This document shows positions 22,613 to 37,439 of a stretch of 64,000 bases of DNA, one piece after another. Source of the stretch: Sitta carolinensis (lineage: Eukaryota > Chordata > Aves > Passeriformes > Sittidae); NCBI GenBank assembly GCA_032173965.1, contig JAVUNC010000019.1:7192501-7256500 (forward strand). The letters run 5' to 3'. The position numbers and the translations under genes were made by a program. Under the pieces are notes generated by a model. It was not told the origin of the DNA. It saw only the letters and a program-made list of their open reading frames with translations, and searched no databases. The first letter of the stretch is position 1; every line of letters begins with the position of its first letter.

Positions 22613-25600
22613 TGGTGAACAGGAAGGAAAGGAATCTTTATTAGCTGTAAATGTTGGGGCAGCTTATGTGCTCCATTGACCAGTGGCCTGATGCCTTCTG
22701 TCAGGGCACCTGTTTTGCATCTTGTATTAATGTGAGGGCTGTGAAAGCAAACACCCATGAATGAAGGTGATGCCGTGAGCAGCAAGGCCTCAAATGGAAC
22801 ATGGGATGCTGTGGATTTATGGAAGCCATTACCCACTAACTCCACATTTCAATCTATCTTAAAAGGGGCAGCATTCACCAGGCTTGAGTTCAAGAAAAGA
22901 GTTACATCCTCCATCTGGGTGCTGGTATCGAGTTCAAAGATAAAACACCCTCTGAGTAATCACTTGCCACTGGGCTCTGCTTAGGCCAGCGCATAGGATT
23001 TGGGATAATATTTGAAGTGCTGAGTCCCTTTTGCGATTAAGGTTTTAAATCACACAAAGATTGATCAAAAGCTCAGTGTTCCCTTCTTTCCTTTACCAGC
23101 CTACTGTCCTTTATCTCTTGAAACAAAGCAGCATTAACTTTTAAGATCTGATTCAATAACATTTTATGGATAATAATTATGACTGATATTAAGCCTTCAG
23201 CAACCAGTCTGTACAGAGACTTAATGTGTTGAGGTTTATTACCACTATAACCTATCTTTTTACATTGGTTGTAAAGCAGGATCAACTATTCTGATAAGAG
23301 GAAGGAAAAACATCAATGAACTGTTTGCCTCTGCTTCTCTGCAGGGTGTTCATATTCTTGCCACTTAATATTGCTGGCACGGTGGGAGTTTACTGGTGAG
23401 GAGTTTTTGTTTACAGAGTCTGTTTGTGCAATTGCAGAATGAATGAATGAATGAGTGCATGAATGAGCTGCAGCAATCCTGTGCTGGGGAAGGGAATCTA
23501 TTACTGGACAGACCCTGGAGACCAATTGATCATACTTTCCCTTTTAATGAGTGTGAGAATGCAAAGTTTTTAGACATGAGCTCAACAACTTTCTCTAAGG
23601 TTTATCCCAGTAATGGAAGCTCTTAAATATATTAAACTTCTTTAGATACCCCATATTAGTGATTTGTCCCCCAGAAGTTTCCCAGTTTCCTTGATCTCAT
23701 CAGGATATAGTTGTATGTACACATCATAACAATGAATGGAGATGGTCCCTAAACCAAACTGAAGACCAGGCTGAGCTAAAGGAAACTCAGGTTTCTAGGT
23801 CTTTTAATGCTGTGCACAGTGTCTAAACATAAATTACAGTATAAGAAAGGAAATTCACCTTAGTTTCCATACAGGGTCTTCAGGGAAAGTTCTGTTGTAT
23901 TGGCACTGAAAAAGTCACCTGAAGGACTCAGGGCTGGGTCCTTGTTCAGCTGAACTTTGTGATGTTCATGCATCATTAACTGTAGCTGTATTATGTAGTT
24001 GCCTTTTTTGCCTTGCTTCTCCTCATAACTTTCTGTATAAGGAAGTCTACCTCCCTGGTAAGTTCAAATAAGATGCTGTCTGCTTATGTCCTTTTTGCCT
24101 TTTTGATGGGAAAGCAGAAGGGAATTCTAAAGTGCTCTGGGAGCTACTCGGAGGCCTTGCTTTGACATCTCTAAATATGTGAGTAATGGGGTGCTTAGAA
24201 CTGATTTTACGTGTGATGGATGCTCAACAATAAGGAATCACAAATTGTGAGCAGCAGAGCTTGGAGAGGAGAGCTGCTCAACAAGATTAATGGGAAGGGA
24301 GACCTTTAGTGTAATGAAAGACAGTTCCAGCCTGAAAACAGACAATGCCACACTAGATTGAGTCTTGAAGATTTGGACAATCAGGTTGCCTCTGTAGAGC
24401 CCCCTCCTAGGCAGGGAACACCAAAGAACTGCAAGAGAAGTGCTCTCTAAGTTCCCACTTCACCTGCAGGTGAGTACACTGGTGCACCAAGGGAGCAGAT
24501 TGTCCAGGCCATGTCTGTCATGCAGGGGATAGGGGTGTCGAAAGAAAACCAGGAACTTCTTTTTGTTCTACGAAGTTCAAGCTGATAAGAAAAGCAGGAT
24601 CAGACTGCGGTAGAGTGTAGCTGGGTCTGAGCACTGCAGGGTTTATTTTACCACCGTTTTCCCATGGAGAAGTGACCTTAGACAAATCATGCAAGTGAAA
24701 CCTAACTGGAAAAACACCCCAACTGGTGTCTGCTTTCAATTAGATTGTAATTATCTTATTATTAGAAGAAATATCAAATGTAAAAGAAAACAAATATCTC
24801 TGTACTCAAATAATAAAAAAACCCCTAACAGGTGAAAGTGTAGCTCATCCATCCCTTCCATTCTAATTTGAAAGCTACTATTAACTCTGAATATCATGAC
24901 TAAAGCAGTATGAACAAGGAGCAGAATTAGGAAAATGCTAGTGGAGCTGGCTGCAGGATCATTGTTATGACTGCAACTGTTATTCTCTGTCTCTGACAAG
25001 GATAATAGTGTGTGGAAATGAAGCCAGCAAACATGTAAAATACATCTAAATATAGAGGACAAACAGCAAATAATAACTGGACCAGTAATCAGATGCCGAA
25101 GGCCATATGTACAGTGGCTTGAAAGATGGCAGTGCTGGTAGATAAACATTAGGAGGACTATGAAGCTGAGGATAAATAGAGCAATATCCTCTAAACAGTT
25201 AGGAGCTGAAGCATAAGACCCTGGAAAGACATTCAGGACTTATTGCTTGAGAAAGATCCCTAAAGCTGTCAAGCAGATGTGCAGCTGGTAAGTAGATGAC
25301 TTGCTGGGACATTGACTGAAATGGTAAAGGAATAAATCAGAGGGGATTGCATTAGTGTAACTGAAGGCAGTACATTACTTTGCTTTGAAGTATAGTGTCC
25401 TGTGGAGAAAGCAATGACTGTCATCCCACAAGAGTGATCAGACTGAGTGGAGACATCCCAGATTTAGGCTGTGGTATAGTCAGGGGTTTCCATTCCAAGC
25501 ACTCATAATTTTCAGGTTTTCTTGAAGGCTTTGGACCAGAGTTTGATGGGAGGTGTAAGGGGCTGATCCTAAGCCTACTGAAGCCAATGACATCCCCCCA

Positions 25601-28600
25601 TTGTACATCTGCTCCCCTCTCCTGCTTTCAGGTACAGACTGGCAAGAACCATTTTTTCTGCTCTTTGCTATTGGGCCATCTGCTACGAGTGCACAGGGAG
25701 ACACAGCACACCTCATGTTTTGTGTCAGAAGATAAAAAATAGAACTTATTTTCAACCTGGTATTTTTTGTCAGCACTTAGCCTAGGTGGAAATGCAAAAG
25801 AAGGCTTTGGTGCTAAGTTTAGTGGTTGGAGCAGTAGTGTCTGTGCTGTCTTTACTCAAGTGAAATGAGCATGGCAGATACTAAGAACTCTTTTCTTGAA
25901 TTTTTACGGTTTTTTGGAAGGGGTTTTGGGCACAACCATTGCACTGTAGTGTGTGTGTTAGCCATTAAACATCAAACTTCCTGCTGTAGCCCGCTCTTAG
26001 CCCTTTGGCATCATATGTCTGGGTTTTGAGTTGAATTACAACAGGGAAGCATCAATTCAATAAAGGGGAATGATGGTGTGAGAGCATCCTAGTATAAGCA
26101 AAGAGGAAAACAGCTCTCCAGAGTTCAGTGACAGGAGTAAAGGTCCTTGTCAGGCTTACCAGAATATGCCTAAAGAAACTGAGGTTCTGATAGACACCTC
26201 TTATAATGTTTATGTCCACTGTTCATTAAGCATTGCATCCTTGAAGACCTAGTTTCAAGTCCTCAACCTTTATTAAAATGAAATTATGTTTGATTTACCC
26301 CAAGGTACTGAACAGAACCAGGCAGGTCTCCAATCTGAGGGTGAGCACCCTCTACCTTTTCCACTCTGCCTATGCTACTGTAGTCACACCTTCATGGTAA
26401 GCCACTTTTACCAAACATGGTATCCCAGACTTGAAATTGAAAAGGTTAATGAATATGCCCTTTCTGTCCCATGAAAAAGTTCTTAGTATATGATACTAAA
26501 ATTATTTCAAACACACTTTCGCCACTTAAAAGTTTGAAAATATATTATTTTTTAAAATAGGGATTGGAAAGGGTAAAATGGGCAATATCCTTTCTGAAAA
26601 GAAAAAGACAACTAAATTGAGATGTCCATCTGAAAGGAGAATGTGATTTTTACCACAGAAGGGATAAAAATTGCCTTGTTCCTGCCTCTAAAATCCTTTC
26701 CAACGTATTTGTGATAGTCAAACCCATCTGCAAAGATAAAAAAAAAAGTATGATCTTGTCTCTTTTATCATCTCTTTCTCCAGAAGTACTTGAGGATGGT
26801 AGAATGGGGTTCAGATGAAAATGCTTAAGGGAAGGAAAAATAATAGAAAGGTCAGACTGATTGTATTAAAGTCACATCAGCAGAATTACCAGAAGGAAGA
26901 ACAGGCAGAGTACCTAAATGAAAACTCCTATCCAAACTAGTTTACAACTAGCATGAAAGTGTCTTTAATCTCCTGTGTTAGTTCACAGTAGAATAATTCA
27001 GAACCTTTCTTTCCTAGTCTCTAAACTGGTCCATTGATTGTTTCTATGGAGTAATATCCTGGGACACATCTGTTTTATTTATAATTTTGGTTTCATGACA
27101 AGACCAAGACTTCTTTCTCCTGAGTGTACTGTGAGCCATCTTAGTATTAATTTGAATTTTGTCTTGGGATTGCCATAAGAAGATAAGCTTTATGTGGCAA
27201 TTTTCGACCTGCTCAGTGCATGTCCCTAGCCTAGCAATCAATGAAAGCCTGACTGTCAGGGTGGCTTTGAGAGCATGGTGCTGTCTAAAGTCTTACCACT
27301 GACCCCCCAGCACTGGTCACCACTTTTCTAAAGCCTCTCTCCAGAGCCTCATGGGCACTTCCATTATCCTGAAACCATCATAGTGTCTCTTGAGAACAGA
27401 GTCCTGCAAGGTCCAGGAGCAGTCCTGTTTTCTCTGGGTAAAACACAGGCATCTCTTGCCTCTCTGTAGCATCTATGGTTGTACAGATTGCTGGAGTCAC
27501 ACACAGGCATTTCAGATGTTCCTTTCAGTTCCACACCCAAGGACAGGTGCTTGACTTCTTGAACTGGAGTTCCATGAAGGCTCTGTTTTGCAATTCACCT
27601 CTTGTAAAATGTTTCAGGTAAAAACCTCCTGGATCAGAGCCAAAGCTGGAGCAGGTGCAGCAGAGAGGTGAGTTCAGCTCTAATGACCTGCATCTAAATG
27701 CTTTAAATGCAGAGACCAGATAAGCTTTATTTTTCAGGAAAATTCATTTGGGTTTTTTTTGCCACAGACTTCTCTGTTAAGGCCTTTCTTTTTCCTATCT
27801 GAGCATGCTAGGTTCTGTGTTATGATTCTGTACTACAGCAAACTGGAATCTTTTCCCAAAACAGCCTTTTCCCCCAAAAAGGCTGATTACAGTGGACATT
27901 GTGCCTTGCTGTGACTGACAGTGTCGTGACTTGATCATACACAGATATGCCTTGATGTGACATCCTCTGCAGGTTCCTTCCCAAGTTCTTTTTTTTTTCT
28001 ATTGCATTCTGAACAAGTAGCTCTTCTCATAAAAGCACTTCATAAAAGTGTGCAGGTCCTCTGAGTAGCACTAAATCTGTTACAAACCTAAGGGAGGTTC
28101 CACAGAAAGGTGATAAAATACTGACTTGTCAACTATTTTGCTGTCTAAATGGGGAAAGCAGCCAGCAGCTTTAGCCTTTTAAGAGGAGAGAGATAAGGGC
28201 AGTTCCACTGTTTCATAGTCAGCCACAATCATCCATAAAGTGAAGAGTTACTTTGTTTTTTAAAATTATGATGTCTCATAATGAAGGACTCCATTTCTCA
28301 CTAGTATTCATGCTTATTCCTGTGCTGTTCAATAACTGAAGATATTCACTAATGAATTAAAGAACTAAGATTTCACCTGTTAACCATCTTCCTTGAAATA
28401 GTTATTAAAACTGTTTATATTTGGAGCTTCTGAGGAGGTCAACACAAGTACAACACTCAAGAAAATGACAAATTGCTGAGTTGAGAGATGTGGAAAGTGG
28501 AGTTTCGTAGCAGTTCCACAGTCCTTCATGATTCTCCTTTTTCAATAAAATAATGACATTGATGAACCATGGGATGTTGCTGAAGGAAAAAGAGAATAGA

Positions 28601-30744
28601 AGTGAATTTGGCTTTCTCCCTGAGATGTTGTGCTGTAATCTGAGTCATTGGGAACTGTCTCTGATACTGCAGAGAAGATGAGGGATTCTGACCTCCTCTT
28701 CTTTGATGTTGGAACACTTCACAGAGTTCACTTTGTTCTTTTCTTCTCCCCTTTTGGTGTTTGATGTGATTTACTTGTTAGTGCTGATGAATGAGTGCTG
28801 CTACCCCAGTGAAACCCAGCAGTGAGTCACAGCCTGGTGCCTGCCAGGCCAGTGCTTGGCCATGGGTGACCATGAACTCCCCCAGGTCACTGCAGCCCTC
28901 ATGCCCCAGACAAAACTCTGTGTCTGTAATTAAGTGTCAGCTGAGCACGGCCTGAACATCATGGCTTTCTTCCCTACCTGGATGAGAAAGGTGAAATGCA
29001 AACATCTGTACCACTGCAGTTGGATTAGGAGCTGCAGACAAGCTTCTTGGCACACCAAAAACTTTAAGAAGGTTTTGTCTTTGCAACTCCTAAACAGATT
29101 CAGAACTCCCCTCCACCCTCAACTCTTCTGTGTTCCTGTGACTGCAGACATCATCACTTTTTGGGGCAGCTGGAGCTGCGCTGTGATACGTGTTGTTAGT
29201 GGTACTGTTCTGTCTTTTTGTGAATGCCAGCAAACTGAGTATATCTGCTGGGAATATTAGGCTCAGATTTGTGGTACTCTGCATACGTGATTGCTCACCA
29301 CACACAGCAGAGTAAAGCAGTACCTCTCATTAGGGAGCTGACAGATTTTTGACAAGATTGTCGAATCCCAAGTCATGCATGAGTTCCCTAACTGCTTTTG
29401 GGCATGGCCTGGGTGTCTGCTTGTTACACAGGATGGATATTTGGCTCACTCAACAGACAGCAGGTCACCCCATTGACACATGCCCACTCTGTTAACAGAT
29501 CAGTGAACCTACTGCTGTCTAATGTTTCTATGATAATGCAACACAGTTGAGAATTGATTTATATAATGCAGGTCACTCAGTAGATGCAGCAGTCAGTGAG
29601 GGAGCACAAGGTGACAATGAAACAGTTCAGATTAGCAAGTGGGGGCATTGCAGCTGCTTGTGCTCTAATTGCATCTCTCCAGATGTTCCTGTGATGTGCA
29701 GGAGATGCCAAGCAGTCTCTAGGCATAACCATATTTCACTGTTCAGCTTTCCAAACACTCTTCTGTGGTCTGTGGAGAAGAGAGAATTTAAGGACTCAAG
29801 CCTTTTCATCTTCTGTGCTGTCAAATAAACTCTCTCATTCTGAAGTAATATTTCCCAGGCATATTTTTTTTTTCATAAATTTCTTTTCACATTAAGATCA
29901 GCAAAAGCTCTTTCTGGGAAGCCTGATTAAAAATTCAGTTCCTCTCAGGAAAGAAAAGAAAATAACATTTTTGGCATCAAAAGAGATAAAAAAAATTATT
30001 ATGAAAAAATGAAATTAATTTTGGAGATTATGTATTGCAGGAAAGCAGGTAGAAGTGACCTCGGGGCTTTCTGCTGTTTGTAAAATAGTTTGTGGGTTTT
30101 TTGAATAGACATCTGCTAAGAGTATAGGTGACAAAGACTCTCAGAGACAAGAAATGTCCTGCATTTGGACTAGCTTCAAGAAATTTAGGAAGATAGCTAA
30201 TTTCTTTGCAAAATTTAGTCTTGTCTGTATACTAAAAATGAAACAGCAAATAAAAAATCCCGACAAAAAGCCCGAACAACCCCCTCCAACAAATTCTCTA
30301 AGAAGCAGCTCTTTCTCTTCAGCTGCACAGTGTTAGCATTGCTGGGAATGCAGACACAGGTGGCTTCCAGCTCTGTTGCAGACCTTTGCCTCTTCAGATC
30401 AGAGTGGGGCAGTAGCAAGTCAGGGTGTGGAAGCACAAGCACTGCTTTTCCTCTTTGGAGCTGGGTTATTTTCTTCTGGGATGGTCTGATTCACCATGTA
30501 ACTGCCTTCATTCTACTTGGGACTTGACTCTACTAAGAAAAGATAGAAAATCACAAGAAAATAAGTAATTCCTGGTTTGGCCTTTTGGATACTGTACAGA
30601 GGGCTTGGAAGAGAGGATTCCAGTGCCTTCAGATGTTACCTTCTATATTACATCTGACCAAAATATTTTCAGTGTGCTTTTTATAAATATGTTTCCAGTC
30701 CAGAACAAGAAAGAGAGAAACTATTTACAAGAACATGTACAAGA
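22613..30744. other. Intron DNA without recognised genes
   Basis: AT-rich sequence with short unrecognised open frames only (132 codons at most, 25149-24751, minus). A small GAAT microsatellite sits at 23437-23455. Nothing else that I can support. Confidence 0.6.
23437..23455. repeat. (GAAT)n microsatellite
   Basis: Four and a half perfect copies of GAAT, followed after a short break by another GAATGAG. Short and probably of no functional importance. Confidence 0.85.
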
Positions 30745-30985
30745 CAAGGAGGAATGGCTTCAAGGTGAAAAAGAGGAAGTTTAGGTTAGATATTAGGAAA
30801 TGGTGAGTCCCTGGCTCAGGTTGCCCAGAGAAGCTGTGGATGCCCCATCCCTAGAAGTGCTCAAAGCCAGGATGGATGAAGATTTGAGCCACCTGTTCTA
30901 GTGAAATACATCCTCCCCCATGACAGTGAGGTTGGAATTAGATGATCTTCCAACCAAACCAGTCTACCATTTTTTGATCTTTAGA
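30745..30985 (+). repeat. CR1 LINE 3' fragment, sense
   Basis: The sequence follows the CR1 3' end: 'aggttagatattaggaaatgg' (family RLDIRK codons), 'ctggctcaggttgcccagag', 'gctcaaagccaggatggatg', 'gaggttggaattagatgatc', and a tail resembling 'accattctatgattct' near 30965-30982. It is about 240 bases long, 5'-truncated and has many substitutions. Confidence 0.9.
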
Positions 30986-33900
30986 GAAAAATTAATCTAG
31001 TAAAATGTGTATCACTGTTTTTTGACAGCCTGAAGTCTTTGTAACACCATAACATTGAATGTTGCTCCAACTTGTGTAACCTCCATCCTTAACCAAGCCC
31101 TCTCATGTTTCCTCCTCAAACATCCTTTCAGATACACAGACATCTCACAGGAATGGAATATGTGAATTGTTATTAGGAAAAAATAATGGTGCTTCCCTGA
31201 GGCCCATGCTTTATCAATAGCTTTTATAAAGTGTGTTTTGCATCCTGAGATGTGTCTCGTATTTCAGCATTGCATACCTGGAAGGCAACAAGTGACTGTC
31301 TTTCCAGTGTCTTTCATCAATCATTTAAAATAACTTGTGTAAAATCCAACTGACCCTTCTATAATAACTAGGGGAAAATAGCTTTGAATTGTCATTTTGA
31401 TAAATTTTGGAGTATAGGCAGTGTTCTGGGCTATGGAGCCAGGCATGCAAGCCTTTCATCTGTCAGTGTCATTATGAAATATCTTAAAAGAACAGGGGGA
31501 ATAGCTATTTGATAAATCTTATCTCCATGAATAAGTGGATTTTGCGTGGTTTCATAATCTACTGAACTCTAATAGCCTATATCCTTTGCTTCAAAAATAG
31601 CTGTTAGAGCAAGGTGTTTGATGAGTCTGTGTACTGTTTTCCTGCTACCCCTTAGATTTGTTTATGTCAATGAATGACTTTCAGTGGTGAATACCTAGGA
31701 ATTATTTGCCTATGTGGTGCATGCATGGTTTTAACTATTTATTGTGTGATAAAACAAAATCTTTTGCTCTTCCCCATGTTTCTCTGTAGGGTAGAATACC
31801 AAAGACAGGTGGAACACCTTTCACAGCGGCATTCCAAGAAAAAATACAAAACTAGGTGAAATCACTTTTGTAACATGTGGTACCAAATAAAATATTGGTT
31901 TTAGTATGCTATCTAATGCCTACTACATGGTTGGGGCCTATACTGATAATTTAGTGCAGTCTGAGGACTTATTGTGCTTTATTGCATTCAGTCTTGGCTA
32001 TGTGTCAGTTTTAGTATAAATTAGAAGTTGAGTTCATAGCTTCACACACACCATAGTTTAAACACAAATAACAATAGTATTTGAAATTAAAATAAGTTTC
32101 CATGATAAGAAGGGACAAAACTAGGTGTATTTGAGGAATGATCCTGATTTTCCTGAGCATCTCCATGTAGCACTGGCAAAACAGGATTATTATTTTCTAT
32201 ATCTTTCAATGATAAGGCTACCTCATGGTCTGAAAGTCTGATAAACATAGCATTTCCTCAATGTGTGTCCAGACAAAGCATTAGTACAAAAATTAGAATT
32301 TTTGCCAGGAAGTGAAAAAAAACCACAGCAGCATCATTTGAGAGGAAATTCAAGCTGAGTTTTAGTATATAATTATTTAATTTAATTAATACAAACGCAA
32401 CTGTTATTATTTTTTTTTTTTTTTTCACTAACTCAACTTGTTCTTAACTGCCAGCTTACATTTGTGTGACCATGTTTTCAAGAACCAGGTAGCTTAGTTT
32501 GCTGGTGAGTTAGAAGTTCGTAGAGTAACTTGGTAGAAAACAGCAAATCGACCTGGTGTTTTGAGCACAGTGCACAGAAAGTCTCGACATGAGGGGAATA
32601 TGAGGAGGCAGCAGCCGTGTCCTGACAGCGCTGATGAATGGCAGGTGGCCACAAGCCTGATTGCTCCCCTTTGGCTGCTGCTGCTGATCTGCAGGCAGGT
32701 GGGTGAGAGTGTTAAAGGGCTGACACACAGTGTGACAGACACCCTCCGTGCTCGTGTGCACAGCGCTCTGGCATGGCTTAAAATAGAGCCAGCTGCATGC
32801 ATAATTAAGGGGGAATAATTGCGATGCACTTACGTAAATTATCTGGTGCTTCATCTCCCCCACCCTCCCACCCTGCACAGTGCTTCCATCAGGAAGGTCC
32901 TGTGGTCAAAGATTCACCTAATCAGTGCGAAACACTAAAATATTGTATTTGGAGCAACAAAAAATTAATTGTTTTCTGTAAGAGAATAAGAACAGCATCG
33001 TATGACAGAGGTATGTGGCTCCAAAGTACGTAAGAGTTGATGTTGGTAATCTGGCAGTTCATTCTACAAATAAAATTTATTTTAGAAACCTGCACGTGAA
33101 TTTAGTAGTTCTGTCATTCTTGCTGTCTTGTAACTCAGATAAATATCTTATATTTTCTGCTAGCTGAAATTCTGCCTACATAAGCTTTTCCATTCAGTCT
33201 GTTAGAATCATTCTGGCAATATATGACTGTGAATTTAACCTCGTTTTTGTTTGTACTAATTATAAGTTATATTGTATTTTTACTTTCTTTGGGAGAAACA
33301 CAAAAACTCTATTCCATATGTAATGGTTTTATATATCTCCCGGATGACTGTTCTGGATGCATCTGGAGCATTGTTTTCAATAAAATATTCTTTCACTCCC
33401 CTTTGCTCATATTCCCCTTTCTTTGTAAATTGAATAAAACTCTGCATATAGTTCTAACTATAAATTACTGTATTTCCAGATAACTGGTGGCTGCGTGCAT
33501 CAGATTCAAAAACAGTAGTCCAGAAAGTAGAGGATATATTTCATTGCTTGTGAAGTTTGTAAAATGCTCATATTGGCCATTCAGTTATCTCAGGACATGA
33601 TTGATCACATAGCACAGAAGATAACTTTCAAAAGCTCAGATGCACTTTAAGTTCCTAAATCCTGGACTCGATTTGCAGAGCTGTAACACAAGTGTTTGTA
33701 TGACCAGCTCCTGTGTCTGAGACCTCATTCTTGCTTTTATAGGACTATTTTTAGGAGCAGCAAGGAATTGAGTCACCCTTAGCTCACACAGTCAACTGAA
33801 CTGTGCAGAGACTGCTCTGGAGAATACAAGGCATGGTGTGATGGTTTTGGGAAACAGTTGCCTGTTTCACTTTTCACTCAACCTATGTTAAATATTGAGT

Positions 33901-36900
33901 GTGCCACTTGGCCACCATCAGAGGTCGATTGTAATTATCCTGGATCTAGTCTGGACGTAAGCTCATGCCACACAGGTTTTTTTCCTGACTTTAGTTTACT
34001 GAAACACACGAAGTGTGCAGCAAAAAAGAAACATGATGACTGCACCACCTCCCTGCAGAAATTCATCTACTTTCCCCTAGGATGTAATGCAGGAGGTCAA
34101 GAAACAGGGAAGGCAGCAAAGCAGAAAAAGAAGCATAAAGCAGGAGATGCACATCTGCTCATTCTGTGCTACATTCTATAATCAAAGCCCTGGAAAAAGT
34201 AAAACATCAAGTAGTATATGAAGCATGACCATTGATTTCTATTTTATAGTCTCTACCTTTTTCGCACATAGGGACAGCTGAATTCAAAATATTTATGGTT
34301 GGCTGTACAGCAAATGCTGGAATAAGCCTTTCCCTGCTCCTTTTGTGCTGCAGTGTCCTAACATGCAGAGCTTGTGAAACTTCAGAACGTATTTCAAAAA
34401 GGTATAAGATGTGGTGCAATCATGTGAAACTCTGATGTGGGAAGAGTTCCTTTCATGCAGCAATCATCAGTAAAATCTATTCAGTGGCTCATGGACCTCA
34501 CATTAAAGTTGATTATCTCCCCCTTGGAGCTGGTGGTGGTGGTCTGTACAACTGTTTTTGAATAGTGGGTCCAAGGGAAGACATTTTCCCTTGAAAGCTG
34601 GCAATATGTTGAAATAACTGAGGCTCTGTGTAAATGCCCAGTGCCATACCCATATTGTGGATATCAGTAGTAACTCCTGAATTAATACCAAGCATGGAAC
34701 TGCTGATATTACATTTTACTACATGGGATGGTATAAAATATAGCACGTACCAAAAAGGCATGGTGCAAAAGCTACTGAAAGGACTCATTTAGATGCAGTG
34801 TTTTGAAGAGGCATCTTGCAGCACTCTTATATTATTGGAGCCCAGATCACAGTGCCTATAGAAAATGTTGTCCAAAACTTTCCATTTTTAATATTCTTTG
34901 ATTGCTTATAATTTTCAGCCTTTAAAGCTTAAGAAAAGAGATTTTTCCATGCTGATCATCTGCCAAAAATTCTTTTCAAGTAGTGTTTCAGCTAGGACAT
35001 CTTATCCTCTCTCTCTCTCTCAAAAAAAAAAAGCATATTAAGGTATTTTATTATGAGAAAACTTAAATTCTAAAGAAATTGATAACCAAATCTCTGTACT
35101 CTCTTTGAGTTGGGAAAGATGGAGCTACTGCTGCAAAAAAAGGACTGCTGGGCAATGTCAGCAATAGCAAAATCTCACTACCTGCAAGATATAAATGAAA
35201 CACTAGGAACAGTTTTGCCACCCTTGGTCTTCCAAAAGGTTGGCAGCAATTTTAAAATAAGATATTGATTGAAAGGAATTGCTTGTTCAACAATAAGTAA
35301 AATCTGAAAAACTCATATGAACTATATGCCAAATTTCCCCATCACACGTCAAGTGTTAGGTCTCCAAAAGTAGTTGATCTGTGTCTATTTTAGGAAAATA
35401 ATTGAGATGGAGCCAAGTAATTTGACAGCATCAATTTAATCAATCCCTAATATTTACTTTGTTTTGTGTGTGGTTTTAAAATGAATGAAGTGAAAGTGCA
35501 AAAACCCATCTCCTTTAAGGTCATCTGCAAATAATGAGACAAAAATCAATCAAAGTCTGGTTTAGAAAAGGTAGCTGGGCTTCCATCTCATAGAGAGTTG
35601 CAGCTTTGAACTGCAGTGACATAACCAGTTTCCTCAGAAGTGATTTTTATGTGTATGCCCACATGCCAGAGTGAAGTGCATGTAACACAAAGTGCTAGTT
35701 TTTGCCCTCCATTTCTGTTAAGTTAGATCTGACACTGCATTCTCCACAAGACTATGGACAGCTTCTGTTGTGTATAAGAGCAGAGATCTGAAAGGTCACT
35801 GCAGCCATGGATGTTGCTTCTTTCTATTTCACGTACAATTAGTCCATTTCGGGAAGTCAAAGCTTCATGAGTTGCTTATCAGGAGTTTTTCATTTGCAGT
35901 TCTTAGTTTACCATTTGAAGTCTGATTTATGCTGTAATCTCCACTTTATATAGATAATCTATTAAACAGCCCTAATAACTGGAACATCTGAAAGTTTCTG
36001 TCCTCACAGTCCTATTGCCTGTTCATGTACTGAATTTGTCTTTAAGAAAATTGGAGCCCTAAGCTAGATACTAGTAAATTAACCCAGTTTCTAATCTTCC
36101 TACATGGTTTTAAATATATATTAGTCCAGAAATTATTTGGGCATAAGTATTAGGCGTTAAAGTATAAACTCAGTGTATAATTCATTAATCAGATGAATAA
36201 TTTCCAAAGTATCAACAGAAGTAAAGAAATTCTTAAGGGATGTGTATTTATATGCATATGGACATCATGATGTATAAAATTATCATCCTAATGTCCTATT
36301 GTGGCTTGTGTTTGATACAAATACTGCACAGAATGATACCAAACATTTGCCTCTTCTCTCTATTGGCTTTATTTTTTTTAATTGAAGCACATGTACATGG
36401 TCTAAAATAGGTTGAAGCTCTAGAGGCTGGAATTAACAGCCATTTAAGACAAACTTTTACAGATATTCTTGAAGTCAAGGCTAAGTCTGTCTCCCAATAG
36501 GACCAGTTGGGTGTCCTTGTTTTAGTTTGTTAATTTATTTAGCCTGGCTTGTATAACTATGGCTGTGTTTTGCACTTTTTTTCTGAACTCTCTGAAATGT
36601 TCTTAATTCATGAACAAGGGATACATTTGTCTCATTTGATATATATTTGGACATCCTGAAAGTCCTGTGACATTCCGCATGACGATGAATGTTTCTGTAC
36701 AATTTATTTTTCTCCTCCTTTGGTGAAATAGCTGTTTTCACCACCTCTACCTCTGGAAAAAGATGAATAAATGCAGGTCCTGGAATGGGTACACTGCCTT
36801 CTTTATTATTTAAACAGCTTCTGAATGAGGTTCCTCATTCTACATGTGGAAGAGACCTAATCATACTGGTAGGTAGTTGCATTCTTGAATTGTCTGCTGT

Positions 36901-37439
36901 GGTCTTCTTGATCTTGGGACAATTTGGTGATCATTATAGAAGGTCAGGCCAAGGGTAAAAAAAAATAATCCTGATCAGGTTTTGTGTAATTTTCTTAAAG
37001 AAAGGTCTGCACCTGCCTTGTGGTATGCTTGTAAGTAAACCATCAAAAGGCCCTGTGTCTGGCTGTCTCTGGTAGCTATAAAATGGTAGTTTTTTTAAGC
37101 TTTGTGAGATTTTTGTCAAGGTAAACGGAATTATGGAAAAATTTGACTCTATGCAATGCAGAGTGAAAGGTATTGAAAATTATGTATGGCTAGCCAGAAG
37201 ATGGCTGAGAAAATTCCTCCAGATGAAGGAAAAGTCCATAGAGATATCTATGTAACATTTCAACATGAAGAAAAAAATCCCCTAAGTAGCTGAAATGAAA
37301 ACTGGCTTCTCCCACTCTACAGATCATACATCCTCCTTTCCACTTGCACACCAATGCTGTGATCCCAGCCTAAACCGGGATTAGGGAGACACGAAGGGTT
37401 TGGTTCCGTATGATGTATTACAAAAATGACAAATGAAGT
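30986..37439. other. Intron DNA without recognised genes
   Basis: AT-rich sequence with a T run at 32410-32425 and a CT/A tract at about 35009-35032. Open frames are short and unrecognised. The block at 31140-31560 and that at 32330-32400 carry several homeodomain-type ATTA motifs. No transposon recognised. Confidence 0.6.
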